Shown: piece after piece, positions 8,608 through 17,626 of the stretch
Numbering within the stretch: position 1 is the stretch's first letter
How the letters are laid out: the number at the start of each line of letters is the position of its first letter
Origin: Actinomadura luteofluorescens
Lineage (GTDB): Bacteria; Actinomycetota; Actinomycetes; Streptosporangiales; Streptosporangiaceae
NCBI RefSeq assembly: GCF_013409365.1
Contig: NZ_JACCBA010000001.1
Location: 7,192,001-7,256,000 of the forward strand
Direction of reading: 5' to 3'
DNA length: 64,000 nt
Program-made: the position numbers and the translations under genes
Notes under the pieces: generated by a model
The model's database searches: none
Told to the model about the DNA's origin: nothing
The model's input: the letters and a program-made list of their open reading frames with translations, nothing else

Positions 8608-9381
8608 ATGGCGAAGAGCGAGTCTCCGGTCGGCAGCGTCGACCGGGCGCTGCGCATCATCCAGCTGCTGTCGGAGAGCGGGCGCGGCGTGACGCTGGAG
8701 GACCTCGCGGTCCGCTCCGGGATCCCGCGCAGCTCCCTGCACCGGCTGCTGGGCGCGCTGCGGCACCGCGGTTTCGCCGCGCAGCCCGAGCCGAACGGCC
8801 CGTACTTCCTCGGCACCGAGCTGCTCGCGGCGGCGTTCCGCTTCTACGACCGGATCGACCTGCGCTCCCTGGTGCACCCCGTGCTGCTGCGGCTGCGCGA
8901 GGAGCTGAACGAGACCACCCACATGGCCGTCCTGGAGGGCGCCGAGATCGTCTACGTCGACAAGGTCGAGGCGATCCACCCGATCACCATGACCTCGGTC
9001 ATCGGCGGCCGGAACCCCGCGCACTGCACCGGGGTCGGCAAGGCCCTGCTGGCCTGGACGTACCCGACCGACGAGGCGATCCGGCTGTGGGCCTCGGCGC
9101 ACGAGCTGCGCGCCGTCACCCGGCACTCGATCACCTCCCCGGCGCGCCTCGCCGAGGAGATGGCCGAGATCCGCGAGCGCGGCTACGCCCTCGACCTGGA
9201 GGAGAACGAGGAAGGGGTGCGCTGCGCGGCCGTCCCGGTCTTCCTCGGCCGGGCCACGCCCTCGGCCGGCATCAGCGTCACGGCCCCGAAGGACCGCTTC
9301 CCCAAGGCCCGCCTGACCGAGGTCGCCACCCGCCTCCGCGCAGTCCTCGCCGACGAACTGGACCGCCCCGCCACCCCGTAA
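8608..9381 (+). CDS. IclR family transcriptional regulator
   Basis: IclR-type regulator, 257 aa: N-terminal winged helix-turn-helix (about residues 8-65, with LEDLAVRSGIPRSSLHRLL), followed by the GAF-like effector domain (about 75-255). The ATG at 8608 is chosen because GGAGGG at 8595-8600 is well placed; an ATG at 8593 overlaps that site. The protein is the natural candidate to bind the TTCCG-N5-CGGAA palindromes at 369, 8576 and 9660, making it the local regulator of import, the degradation operon and the FAH/oxidase operon. The inducer is unknown, probably the substrate or an early sugar-acid intermediate. Confidence 0.92.
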   Translation: MAKSESPVGSVDRALRIIQLLSESGRGVTLEDLAVRSGIPRSSLHRLLGALRHRGFAAQPEPNGPYFLGTELLAAAFRFYDRIDLRSLVHPVLLRLREELNETTHMAVLEGAEIVYVDKVEAIHPITMTSVIGGRNPAHCTGVGKALLAWTYPTDEAIRLWASAHELRAVTRHSITSPARLAEEMAEIRERGYALDLEENEEGVRCAAVPVFLGRATPSAGISVTAPKDRFPKARLTEVATRLRAVLADELDRPATP

Positions 9382-9614
9382 CGCCAACCCGGCCACGAAC
9401 CCCGCCCTTTGCACGGAACGGTGACCTGGCGATTCGCGGGCTCCGTGGGGTGCGGCGGCTGGCCGGGGCATCGACCTGGCGGGTGCGGCGGCTGCCTGGT
9501 GGCAACGGCCCGGTGGCGTGTGGAGCTTGCTGGGGCCGGCGGTCCCGTGGGGTGCGGTGTCGGTAAGGAGCGGCCCTGGGGGCGGGGGTGCATGCGGCTT
9601 CTGGGGGCCGGTGG
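9382..9614. other. Intergenic stretch upstream of the FAH operon promoter
   Basis: About 230 bases of G-rich sequence without a convincing gene. GTGCGGCGGCTG occurs twice about 40 bases apart (near 9450 and 9490). No hairpin with a clear terminator form is obvious after the iclR stop. Confidence 0.4.
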
Positions 9615-9648
9615 TTGACAGGGAGCTGTGTCCTTGCTTGTCTATTCT
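9615..9648 (+). promoter_or_regulatory. Promoter of the FAH/oxidase operon
   Basis: A consensus -35 TTGACA (9615-9620) is followed by an AT-containing stretch (9638-9648) that can supply the -10; TTGTCT at 17-base spacing or TATTCT slightly further are both possible. The operator at 9645-9674 covers or follows the -10, consistent with repression. Confidence 0.5.
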
Positions 9649-9674
9649 GCGGAATAGCATTCCGTATCATGGAA
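9645..9674 (+). promoter_or_regulatory. IclR-type operator, copy 3, with an extra overlapping half-palindrome
   Basis: The core TTCCG-TATCA-TGGAA (9660-9674) matches copies 1 and 2 with one arm mismatch. Immediately upstream, TTC-TGC-GGAA (9645-9654) and GGAAT-AGC-ATTCC (9651-9663) form additional overlapping inverted repeats. The site may therefore bind two regulator units cooperatively. Confidence 0.6.
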
Positions 9675-9691
9675 TATCTGGGAGAACGGGC

Positions 9692-10516
9692 ATGCGACTT
9701 GTGACCTTTCGTGGCGAGGGCGGTACCCGGGCGGGGCGGGTGGACGGGGAGTCCGTGACTCCGCTCGACGCACCGGACGTGGGGACGCTGCTCGCCGCCG
9801 GGCCCGACTGGCGGGAGCGGGCCGCGGCCGCCGCCGGGCGTCCGGTTCCGCTCGCGGAGCTGGACCTCGCCCCGGTGGTCCCGCACCCCAGCAAGATCAT
9901 CTGCGTGGGGCTCAACTACACGCCGCACATCGCCGAGACCGGGCTCGACACCCCCGAGTACCCGACGCTGTTCGCCAAGTTCGCGCGCTCGCTGGTCGGC
10001 CCGTCCGACCCGATCATGCTGCCGGAGGCGTCCGCGGCGATGGACTGGGAGGCGGAACTGGCCGTCGTCGTCGGCCGGACGGTCCGGGGCGCGGACCGCG
10101 GCGAGGCCCGCGCGGCGATCGCCGGCTACACCGTGGCCAACGACGTCAGCGCCCGCGACTTCCAGCGCCGCACCACCCAGTGGCTCCAGGGCAAGACGTT
10201 CGACTCCACGACCCCGCTCGGGCCCGCCCTCGTCACCGGCGACGAGGTGGCCGACGCCGCCGACCTGGAGGTCACCTGCGCGGTGGACGGCGAGGTCATG
10301 CAGCGCGGCCGGACGTCCACCATGCTGTTCCCGCCGGAGGAGATCGTCGCCTACGTCAGCGGCATCGTGACGCTCGACCCCGGCGACGTGCTGCTCACCG
10401 GAACCCCGGCCGGGATCGGCGACAGCCGCGTCCCGCCGGTGCGGCTGCGCCCCGGGCACCTGGTCACGACCGAGATCGAGGGGCTCGGCGTCCTGCGCAA
10501 CCGGTGCTCGAAGTGA
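9692..10516 (+). CDS. Fumarylacetoacetate hydrolase (FAH) family protein
   Basis: FAH-fold metal-dependent hydrolase/decarboxylase/isomerase, 274 aa. The metal ligands are visible as DWEAELAVVVG (Glu120, Glu122) and NDVSARDFQ (Asp151), with the GKTFDSTTPLGP loop. Members cleave C-C bonds of acylpyruvates, including 2,4-diketo-3-deoxy sugar acids (giving pyruvate plus lactate or glycolate) in non-phosphorylative pathways. That role would suit this cluster and the adjoining oxidase, but other FAH reactions are possible. Start at ATG 9692 with GGGAGAA just upstream. It shares a GTGA overlap with the next gene and is led by the third IclR-type operator. Confidence 0.88.
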   Translation: MRLVTFRGEGGTRAGRVDGESVTPLDAPDVGTLLAAGPDWRERAAAAAGRPVPLAELDLAPVVPHPSKIICVGLNYTPHIAETGLDTPEYPTLFAKFARSLVGPSDPIMLPEASAAMDWEAELAVVVGRTVRGADRGEARAAIAGYTVANDVSARDFQRRTTQWLQGKTFDSTTPLGPALVTGDEVADAADLEVTCAVDGEVMQRGRTSTMLFPPEEIVAYVSGIVTLDPGDVLLTGTPAGIGDSRVPPVRLRPGHLVTTEIEGLGVLRNRCSK

Positions 10517-11865
10517 CCGCCGAGGCGTTGCGCGCCCTCCTCCCCGAAGGACGCGTCCTCACCGACCCGGACGCGATGGACGCCTACACGCGGGACCAGA
10601 CCTACGCGGTGCCCGGCGCGCCCCTCGCGGTCGTCCGCGCCCGCGACACCGCCGACGTGGCGGCGACGATGGCGTGGGCGCAGGAGGAGCGGGTCCCGGT
10701 CGTCCCGCGCGGCGCGGGCACCGGGCTGGCCGGAGGGGCCACCGCCGTGGACGGCTGCGTCGTGCTGTCGCTGGCCGCGATGACCGCGATCCGGGAGATC
10801 TCCCCGCTCGACCACGTCGCCGTCGCCGAGCCCGGCGTGATCACCGCGGATCTGGACCGCGCGGCCCGCGCCCACGGCCTGATGTACGCGCCGGACCCCT
10901 CCAGCCACGAGATCTCCACGATCGGCGGGAACCTCGCCACCAACGCGGGCGGGCTGCGCTGCGTGAAGTACGGCGTGACCCGCCACTCCACGCTCGGGCT
11001 GGAGGTCGTCCTCGCGGGCGGGACGGTGATCCGGACCGGCGGGCGGACGGTCAAGGGCGTCACCGGCTACGACCTCACCGGGCTGTTCGTCGGGTCCGAG
11101 GGCACCCTCGGGGTGATCACCGCGGCGACCGTCCGGCTGTTCCCGGCGCCCCCGCGGCCGCCCGAGACCGTGCTCGCGACGTTCCCGTCCCTGACTGCGG
11201 CCGGTGCGGCGGCGGCCGCGATCATGGGCGCCGGGCTGCGGCCCAGCCTGCTGGAGCTGGTCGACCGGGCCACGCTGCGGGCGATCGACGAGTGGCGCCG
11301 CATCGACCTCGATCCCGGCGCCGCCGTGGTGCTCCTCGCGCAGACCGACGGGCCGGAGTGCCCGGCGGACGCGCTGGTCCGCGAGTGCGAGCGGGCCGGG
11401 GCCGCGTTCGCCGCCGCGTCCACCGACGAGGCGGAGGCCGACGCGCTGCTGGAGGTGCGCAGGCTGGCCTACCCCGCCGCCGAGAGGCTCGGCAAGTGCC
11501 TCGTGGAGGACGTGTGCGTCCCGCGCTCGCGGCTCCCGGAGATGGTGGAGCGCGTCGAGCGAGCGGCGGAGCGGCACGGCGTCCGCATCCTCACCGTCGC
11601 CCACGCCGGGGACGGCAACCTGCACCCGCTGTTCGTGTTCGACCGCGACCTGCCCGGGCCCCCGCCGCCCGTGCTGGCGGCGGCCGGCGAGGTGTTCACC
11701 GCCGCGATCGACCTCGGCGGCACCCTCACCGGCGAGCACGGCGTCGGCGTGCTGAAGCGGCCCTGGCTGGACGGCGAGATGGGCCCCGGCGTCCGGGACG
11801 TCCACCGGCGGATCAAGCGGGCCCTCGACCCGGACGGCGTGCTCAACCCCGGGAAGGCGATCTGA
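10513..11865 (+). CDS. FAD-linked 2-hydroxyacid oxidase (GlcD-like)
   Basis: FAD-binding oxidoreductase of the GlcD/D-lactate dehydrogenase family, 450 aa. The N-terminal PCMH domain binds FAD through PRGAGTGLAGGA (65-76), and the C-terminal FAD-oxidase domain carries HAGDGNLHPLF and GGTLTGEHGVG. It oxidises a D-2-hydroxyacid such as glycolate, lactate or a sugar-derived hydroxyacid. The GTG at 10513 overlaps the stop of the FAH gene (GTGA), so the two are translationally coupled. Together they could convert a keto-deoxy sugar acid to pyruvate and then oxidise the hydroxyacid product. The exact substrate is inferred only from context. Confidence 0.88.
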   Translation: MTAEALRALLPEGRVLTDPDAMDAYTRDQTYAVPGAPLAVVRARDTADVAATMAWAQEERVPVVPRGAGTGLAGGATAVDGCVVLSLAAMTAIREISPLDHVAVAEPGVITADLDRAARAHGLMYAPDPSSHEISTIGGNLATNAGGLRCVKYGVTRHSTLGLEVVLAGGTVIRTGGRTVKGVTGYDLTGLFVGSEGTLGVITAATVRLFPAPPRPPETVLATFPSLTAAGAAAAAIMGAGLRPSLLELVDRATLRAIDEWRRIDLDPGAAVVLLAQTDGPECPADALVRECERAGAAFAAASTDEAEADALLEVRRLAYPAAERLGKCLVEDVCVPRSRLPEMVERVERAAERHGVRILTVAHAGDGNLHPLFVFDRDLPGPPPPVLAAAGEVFTAAIDLGGTLTGEHGVGVLKRPWLDGEMGPGVRDVHRRIKRALDPDGVLNPGKAI

Positions 11866-11872
11866 CCGGCGC

Positions 11873-13051
11873 TCAGCCCGCGTCGATGACCCGGAAGGCG
11901 ATCCCGGCCTTGACGAGCCGGTCGACGAGCGCGTCGCCCATCGCGGCGGCCGTCGTGACCTGCCCGGACGTCGCGGGCAGATCGTCGTGGGCGAGGCACA
12001 GCGCCGACTCGGCGAGCATCTTCGCCGTCTCGGTGTATCCGGGGTCGCCGCCCGCGACCTCGGTCACGACGCGCCGGCCGCCGCCCTCCCCGACGAACTT
12101 CACGCTGAACCAGTTGCGGGCGCGGCGCTCCTCCGACGGCCCGTCGCCGGGCGTCCGGAGCCGCAGCAGGAGGCTGCGGGTCGGGGGGAGCGCGGCGAGG
12201 GCCAGCAGGGCGCCGGAGCCCGCCGCCATCCCCGCCGCGGTGGCGAGCCGCTTGACCGCGACGTAGTGGCCGTAGGAGAAGTCGGGGCCGTACCGGTCGA
12301 GGGCCGCGGCGGACCGCACCACGATCTGGGGGTCGATGGTGGGCAGCGGCAGCGTCCAGCCGCCCCCGACGCGGGCCTTCGGCGCCGGGCGGCGCGAGAT
12401 CCGCACCGTGCGCCCGGCGGGAGGCGTCTCCACCTTGCGGCGCTCGCGCTCGGCGCGCACCATCCCGGCGGCGTCGCCGAAGATGCCGACGGCCGAGTGC
12501 AGGGTGCCGCCGGACGCGTCCCCGCGCACCCGCAGGAACCCCTCGACGTGCAGGGGGACGTTCTCGGGGAGCTGCTTGACCGTGAAGTACACGCCGAGGT
12601 CGTGCGGGATCGAGTCGAACCCGCAGGCGTGCACGATCCGGGCCCCGCTGCGCACCGCGGCGTCGTGGTACTTCACGTACATCCGGTCCACGAACGTGGG
12701 CTCGCCGGTGAGGTCGACGTAGTCGGTGCCGGCGCGCGCGCACGCCGCCACCAGGGGCTCGCCGTACTTGACGTAGGGGCCGACCGTCGTGATGACGACC
12801 CGCGCCGACTCCGCGATCTCCTCGATCGACGCCGCGTCGGTGGTGTCGGCGTGCAGCAGCGGCAGTTCGGCGCACGCCGGGTCGAGCTCCGCCAGCCGGT
12901 CGCGCACGGCCGCCAGCTTCGCCTGGTTGCGCCCCGCCAGCGCCCAGCGCGTGCCGGGACCGGCGTGCCGGGCGAGGTATTCGGCGGTGAGGGCACCGGT
13001 GAAGCCGGTGGCGCCGAACAGGACGACGTCGTACGGGCGGTCGGCGGTCAT
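11873..13051 (-). CDS. Saccharopine dehydrogenase-like / trans-acting enoyl reductase family protein
   Basis: NAD(P)-binding protein of the saccharopine-dehydrogenase-like group, 392 aa. The N-terminal Rossmann motif reads VVLFGATGFTG and is followed by YLARH..WALAGRN, as in mycobacterial trans-acting enoyl reductases. The ATG at 13051 (MTADRPYDVV) is preferred over the upstream in-frame start at 13177, since homologues begin a few residues before the Rossmann strand. Central YVDLTGEPTFVDRM and GFDSIPHDLGV stretches are family hallmarks. Function is uncertain; lipid or polyketide reduction is known for relatives. It converges on the GlcD-like gene, 7 bases apart, and is probably not part of the sugar regulon. 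Confidence 0.82.
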   Translation of the reverse strand: MTADRPYDVVLFGATGFTGALTAEYLARHAGPGTRWALAGRNQAKLAAVRDRLAELDPACAELPLLHADTTDAASIEEIAESARVVITTVGPYVKYGEPLVAACARAGTDYVDLTGEPTFVDRMYVKYHDAAVRSGARIVHACGFDSIPHDLGVYFTVKQLPENVPLHVEGFLRVRGDASGGTLHSAVGIFGDAAGMVRAERERRKVETPPAGRTVRISRRPAPKARVGGGWTLPLPTIDPQIVVRSAAALDRYGPDFSYGHYVAVKRLATAAGMAAGSGALLALAALPPTRSLLLRLRTPGDGPSEERRARNWFSVKFVGEGGGRRVVTEVAGGDPGYTETAKMLAESALCLAHDDLPATSGQVTTAAAMGDALVDRLVKAGIAFRVIDAG

Positions 13052-13128
13052 GGAGGCCCCTTTCACGGTTCCGAACACGATTCTGACGCGATCGGGGCCG
13101 TTCATGCGCGCCGCAGCGCCGATGTGAG

Positions 13129-13170
13129 GGACCGCACTGTGAGGACCGCGTTGTGAAGAGCGCATTGTGA
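13129..13170. repeat. Three tandem 14-bp repeats upstream of the reductase gene
   Basis: Three adjacent 14-base units, GGACCGCACTGTGA, GGACCGCGTTGTGA and AGAGCGCATTGTGA (13129-13170), are followed by a decayed fourth (13171-13185). They lie about 80 bases upstream of the reductase start, in the divergent gap to the small membrane protein gene. They may be a regulatory array; nothing else in the window matches them. Confidence 0.6.
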
Positions 13171-13233
13171 AGACCACACCTGCGAAGGGCCGCGCTCCTC
13201 TAGGGTTGCACCGATGATGCGGATGGTGAGGGT

Positions 13234-13410
13234 ATGACCGGGCTCGCCGTGGCGATGGACGTCGTCGCCGCCGGCTTCCTCGTGAGCTTCGTGGTCCTGC
13301 TGGCGCGCCGGAGCTCCGCCCCGTCCGGCGAGGGCGGGCGGTCCGTCGCGATGATCCTGATCGCCGTCAGCCTTGGCCTGCTGTCGGTGTCGCTGTGGAG
13401 CCTTCCGTAG
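13234..13410 (+). CDS. Small two-segment membrane protein (58 aa)
   Basis: A 58-residue open frame starting MTGLAVAMDVV, with two hydrophobic segments (about residues 5-24 and 38-56) separated by a short basic, Ser/Gly-rich loop. Codons show the high G/C third-position bias of real genes here. A G-rich ribosome site (GGTGAGGG) precedes the ATG by only a few bases. The last 44 bases overlap, tail to tail, the 3' end of the cbbR-like gene. No family recognised. Confidence 0.55.
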   Translation: MTGLAVAMDVVAAGFLVSFVVLLARRSSAPSGEGGRSVAMILIAVSLGLLSVSLWSLP

Positions 13411-14281
13411 CCACCGCGGCCGGGCGCCAGCCGGGCGCGTCCAGCAGGTGCCGGACGAACAGCAGCGTCGTCGCCGTCGGCGCCGCGCCCGCGACCGCGT
13501 GCCACGGCCTGTCCAGGGGCATCCCCGGCGCGCCGACCACCACGAGCCGCCCGGCCTCCAGCTCCGCGCCGACGGCGTCCCGCGAGACCAGCGCCACGCC
13601 CAGCCCCGCCGCCGCGCCGGCGATCACCGCGCCGTTCGAGCCGAGCACCAGCCGCGGCGGCGCCGCCTCCCGCTCGGCCAGGTAGGCGTCCGCGCTCGCC
13701 CGCGTCCCCGACCCGGGCTCGCGCATCACCCACGGCGTGCGGGCCAGGGCGAACCCGGCCGCCAGGTCCGGCGCTCCCACGACGACCAGCTCGTTCGGCC
13801 GCCTGGCCAGCACGGTCGCCGCGACCCCGGCGGGCGGGCGGCCCGCCAGCACGAGGTCGGCCTCGTGCGCGGCGAGGCTGCTCCACACCTGGCGGCGCGG
13901 CCCCACCTCCAGCGCCAGCTCCACGTCCGGCCAGCGCGCCCGGAACGAGGCCAGCAGCTCGGGGAGGACCTGGTCGGCGGCCGTCGTCACCGCCGCCAGC
14001 CGCAGCGGCCCGCGCCCCGGGTCGGCCGCGCCGCGCGCCGCCGCGCGCCCCTCCTCCAGCAGCCCGAGCACCTGCCGCGCGTACCCGGCGTAGACGGCGC
14101 CCGCGCCGGTCAGCCGGACGCCGCGCCCCTCCCGCCGGACGAGGGGGACGCCCAGCTCCCGGGTCAGCGCCGCGACCGCGGCCGACACCGCCGACTCGGT
14201 CACGTACAGCCGCCGCGCCGCCGACCGCACCGACCCGGTGTCGGCGAGCGCGACGAGCGCCCGCAGCCGCGCCTCCGTCAC
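13367..14281 (-). CDS. cbbR: LysR family regulator of the RuBisCO operon (CbbR-like)
   Basis: LysR-type regulator, 304 aa: N-terminal helix-turn-helix (VALADTGSVRSAARRLYVTESAVSAAV within residues 8-40) and a C-terminal periplasmic-binding-like effector domain from about residue 90. It is transcribed divergently from cbbLSX across a 210-base gap, the standard arrangement for CbbR, which activates CO2-fixation genes in response to metabolites. The gap holds LysR-like inverted repeats (14297-14312 and 14326-14349). The symbol rests on family plus position, not on a diagnostic residue. Confidence 0.8.
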   Translation of the reverse strand: MTEARLRALVALADTGSVRSAARRLYVTESAVSAAVAALTRELGVPLVRREGRGVRLTGAGAVYAGYARQVLGLLEEGRAAARGAADPGRGPLRLAAVTTAADQVLPELLASFRARWPDVELALEVGPRRQVWSSLAAHEADLVLAGRPPAGVAATVLARRPNELVVVGAPDLAAGFALARTPWVMREPGSGTRASADAYLAEREAAPPRLVLGSNGAVIAGAAAGLGVALVSRDAVGAELEAGRLVVVGAPGMPLDRPWHAVAGAAPTATTLLFVRHLLDAPGWRPAAVATEGSTATPTAGQG

Positions 14282-14296
14282 GTCCCGCCTCCTCGT

Positions 14297-14312
14297 TCAA
14301 GCGAATGCTTGA
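14297..14312. promoter_or_regulatory. LysR/CbbR-type operator, site 1
   Basis: A perfect inverted repeat TCAAGC-GAAT-GCTTGA just upstream of the cbbR start. Size and symmetry fit a LysR recognition site overlapping its own promoter (autoregulation). Confidence 0.6.
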
Positions 14313-14325
14313 CGGTCACCGTAGA

Positions 14326-14349
14326 ACACTTGATGGACATCGCAAGTGT
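14326..14349. promoter_or_regulatory. LysR/CbbR-type operator, site 2
   Basis: Inverted arms ACACTTG (14326-14332) and CAAGTGT (14343-14349) are separated by 10 bases. The ACTTG/CAAGT core is related to site 1. It could be the activation site for cbbL, about 140 bases downstream. Confidence 0.5.
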
Positions 14350-14479
14350 CGGAGGGCGATTCTCGGACGCGTCACGGTTGCACGTGGCCGGGACGCGGCG
14401 CTCCACCCCGATCCCCTGGGACATGCCGTCCTCCACTGGGGCGGCGCGCCGCGTCCCGTCCATTCCAGGCTTCGGCTGA

Positions 14480-15925
<1,446 letters not shown>

Positions 15926-15926
15926 C

Positions 15927-16355
15927 ATGCGGATCACCCAAGGCACCTTCTCCTACCTGCCCGACCTCACCGACGAGGACATCGCCGAGCAGATCGCCTA
16001 CGCCCTGGACCAGGGCTGGCCGTGCTCGGTCGAGTTCACCGACGACCCCCACCCGCGCAACTCCTACTGGGAGATGTGGGGCCTGCCGATGTTCGACCTC
16101 ACCGACCCGGCCGGCGTCCTGTACGAGGTCAACGAGTGCCGCAAGGCCTACCCGGACCGCTACGTCCGGCTGACCGCCTACGACGCCCGCTACGGGCGGC
16201 AGACGACGGCGCTGTCGTTCATCGTCCAGCGCCCGGCCGAGGAGCCCGGCTTCCGCCTCGACCGGACGGAGACCGCCGACCGGCGCGTCCGCTACACGAT
16301 GCACCCCTACGCGCTCGACTGTCCCGAAGGCGACCGCTACGGGGCGGGACGTTGA
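15927..16355 (+). CDS. cbbS: RuBisCO small subunit
   Basis: Small subunit of form I RuBisCO, 142 aa. It starts [19 protein letters not shown], typical of red-type small chains, with [13 protein letters not shown] and [10 protein letters not shown] blocks. The C-terminal extension (about 30 residues, including [13 protein letters not shown]) is also a red-type feature. It follows cbbL after a single base and overlaps cbbX (TTGA), so all three genes are one translationally linked operon. Confidence 0.96.
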   Translation: MRITQGTFSYLPDLTDEDIAEQIAYALDQGWPCSVEFTDDPHPRNSYWEMWGLPMFDLTDPAGVLYEVNECRKAYPDRYVRLTAYDARYGRQTTALSFIVQRPAEEPGFRLDRTETADRRVRYTMHPYALDCPEGDRYGAGR

Positions 16356-17323
16356 GCGACCGCCCCGGCCCGGAGACGCGGCAGAGCTTCGGGATGCGGC
16401 GGAACGGCTCCCCGGTGGCGGACCTCCCGGAACCCGCCGCCGGGGAGCCGCTCCCCGCCGACGCCCGCGTCGACCTCGCCAAGGAACGCGCTGACTCCCA
16501 GGTCGACGCCGTCCTTTCCACCCTGGACGCCGAACTCGTGGGGCTCGCCCCCGTCAAGACCCGCATCCGGGAGATCGCCGCGCTGCTGCTCGTCGACCGC
16601 GTCCGGGCCCGGTTCGGCATCGACTCGGGACGTCCCAACCTGCACATGTGCTTCACCGGCAGCCCCGGGACGGGCAAGACGTCCGTCGCGGTCCGGCTCG
16701 CCGAACTCCTGCACCGCCTCGGCTACGTCCGCCGCGGCCACCTGGTCTCCGTCACCCGCGACGACCTCGTGGGCCAGTACGTCGGCCACACCGCGCCCAA
16801 GACCAAGGAGGTCCTGAAGCGCGCCATGGGCGGCGTCCTGTTCATCGACGAGGCGTACTACCTGTACCGCGCCGAGAACGAGCGCGACTACGGGCAGGAG
16901 GCCATCGAGATCCTCCTCCAGGTCATGGAGAACCAGCGGGACGACCTGGTGGTCGTCCTCGCCGGCTACAAGGACCGCATGGACTCCTTCTTCGCGTCCA
17001 ACCCCGGAATGAGCTCCCGCATCGCCCACCACATCGACTTCCCCGACTACGAGCCCGGCGAGCTGGAGGCCATCGGCCGCCTGATGACGGCCCGCGAGGG
17101 CTACACCCTCGCCCCCGAGACCGAGCCGGTCTTCCGCGACTACCTCGCCCGCCGCCGCGCCCGGCCCCGCTTCGCCAACGCCCGCTCCGTCCGCAACGCG
17201 ATAGAACGCGCCCGCCTGCGCCACGCGAACCGCCTCCTGGCCGACCCGGGCGAGGTGGACCGCGAGGCCCTCACCACCCTCCAGCCCGAGGACTTCCTGA
17301 CCAGCCGAGTCTTCAAGGAGTAG
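16352..17323 (+). CDS. cbbX: CbbX, AAA+ activase of red-type RuBisCO
   Basis: AAA+ ATPase, 323 aa, which remodels inhibited RuBisCO by threading the large-subunit C-terminus through its hexameric pore. Walker A is GSPGTGKTS (103-111) and Walker B GVLFIDEA (161-168), with the pore-loop region [14 protein letters not shown]. The TTG at 16352 is chosen because it overlaps the cbbS stop (TTGA); an in-frame ATG at 16394 is an alternative. The N-terminus is about 20-30 residues longer than many CbbX proteins if the TTG is used. Confidence 0.95.
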   Translation: MSDRPGPETRQSFGMRRNGSPVADLPEPAAGEPLPADARVDLAKERADSQVDAVLSTLDAELVGLAPVKTRIREIAALLLVDRVRARFGIDSGRPNLHMCFTGSPGTGKTSVAVRLAELLHRLGYVRRGHLVSVTRDDLVGQYVGHTAPKTKEVLKRAMGGVLFIDEAYYLYRAENERDYGQEAIEILLQVMENQRDDLVVVLAGYKDRMDSFFASNPGMSSRIAHHIDFPDYEPGELEAIGRLMTAREGYTLAPETEPVFRDYLARRRARPRFANARSVRNAIERARLRHANRLLADPGEVDREALTTLQPEDFLTSRVFKE

Positions 17324-17525
17324 CCCAGGCCCGACGACCCGAACCTGAACGGGACCACCCCCACCCGAGCCGCCTACTGCGAGAACTCAAGCCACCGCCC
17401 GGCGGGGCCGCAGTTCCTCGCCGCGACCACGCGAAATTCCGAACGGTTGCGATCGCGTCCGAAGGCGGTCGCGAGCCTGCGAGAGACTGATCGCGACGCG
17501 AGCCGGGGCGATGCGATGATCGCCC
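17324..17525. other. Intergenic stretch after cbbX
   Basis: About 200 bases without a convincing gene. It contains several GATCGCG/GCGATC words and short open frames that lack ribosome sites. It ends at the long hairpin at 17526-17576. Confidence 0.4.
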
Positions 17526-17576
17526 GCGGTGCTCTCGTCCTCCGGGCCGCCAAGGCCCGGAGGACGAGAGCACCGC
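17526..17576. terminator. Long perfect hairpin (23-bp stem, 5-base loop)
   Basis: Left arm 17526-17548 and right arm 17554-17576 are perfectly complementary, with loop GCCAA. It lies about 200 bases after cbbX and 50 bases before the PAC2 gene. A terminator insulating the cbb operon from the PAC2 gene is the simplest reading; there is no T-tract on either side. Confidence 0.6.
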
Positions 17577-17626
17577 CTTGGGCACGGATACGCTTGGGCT
17601 GATGGACAGTAGAGGTGGGGGAGAAG

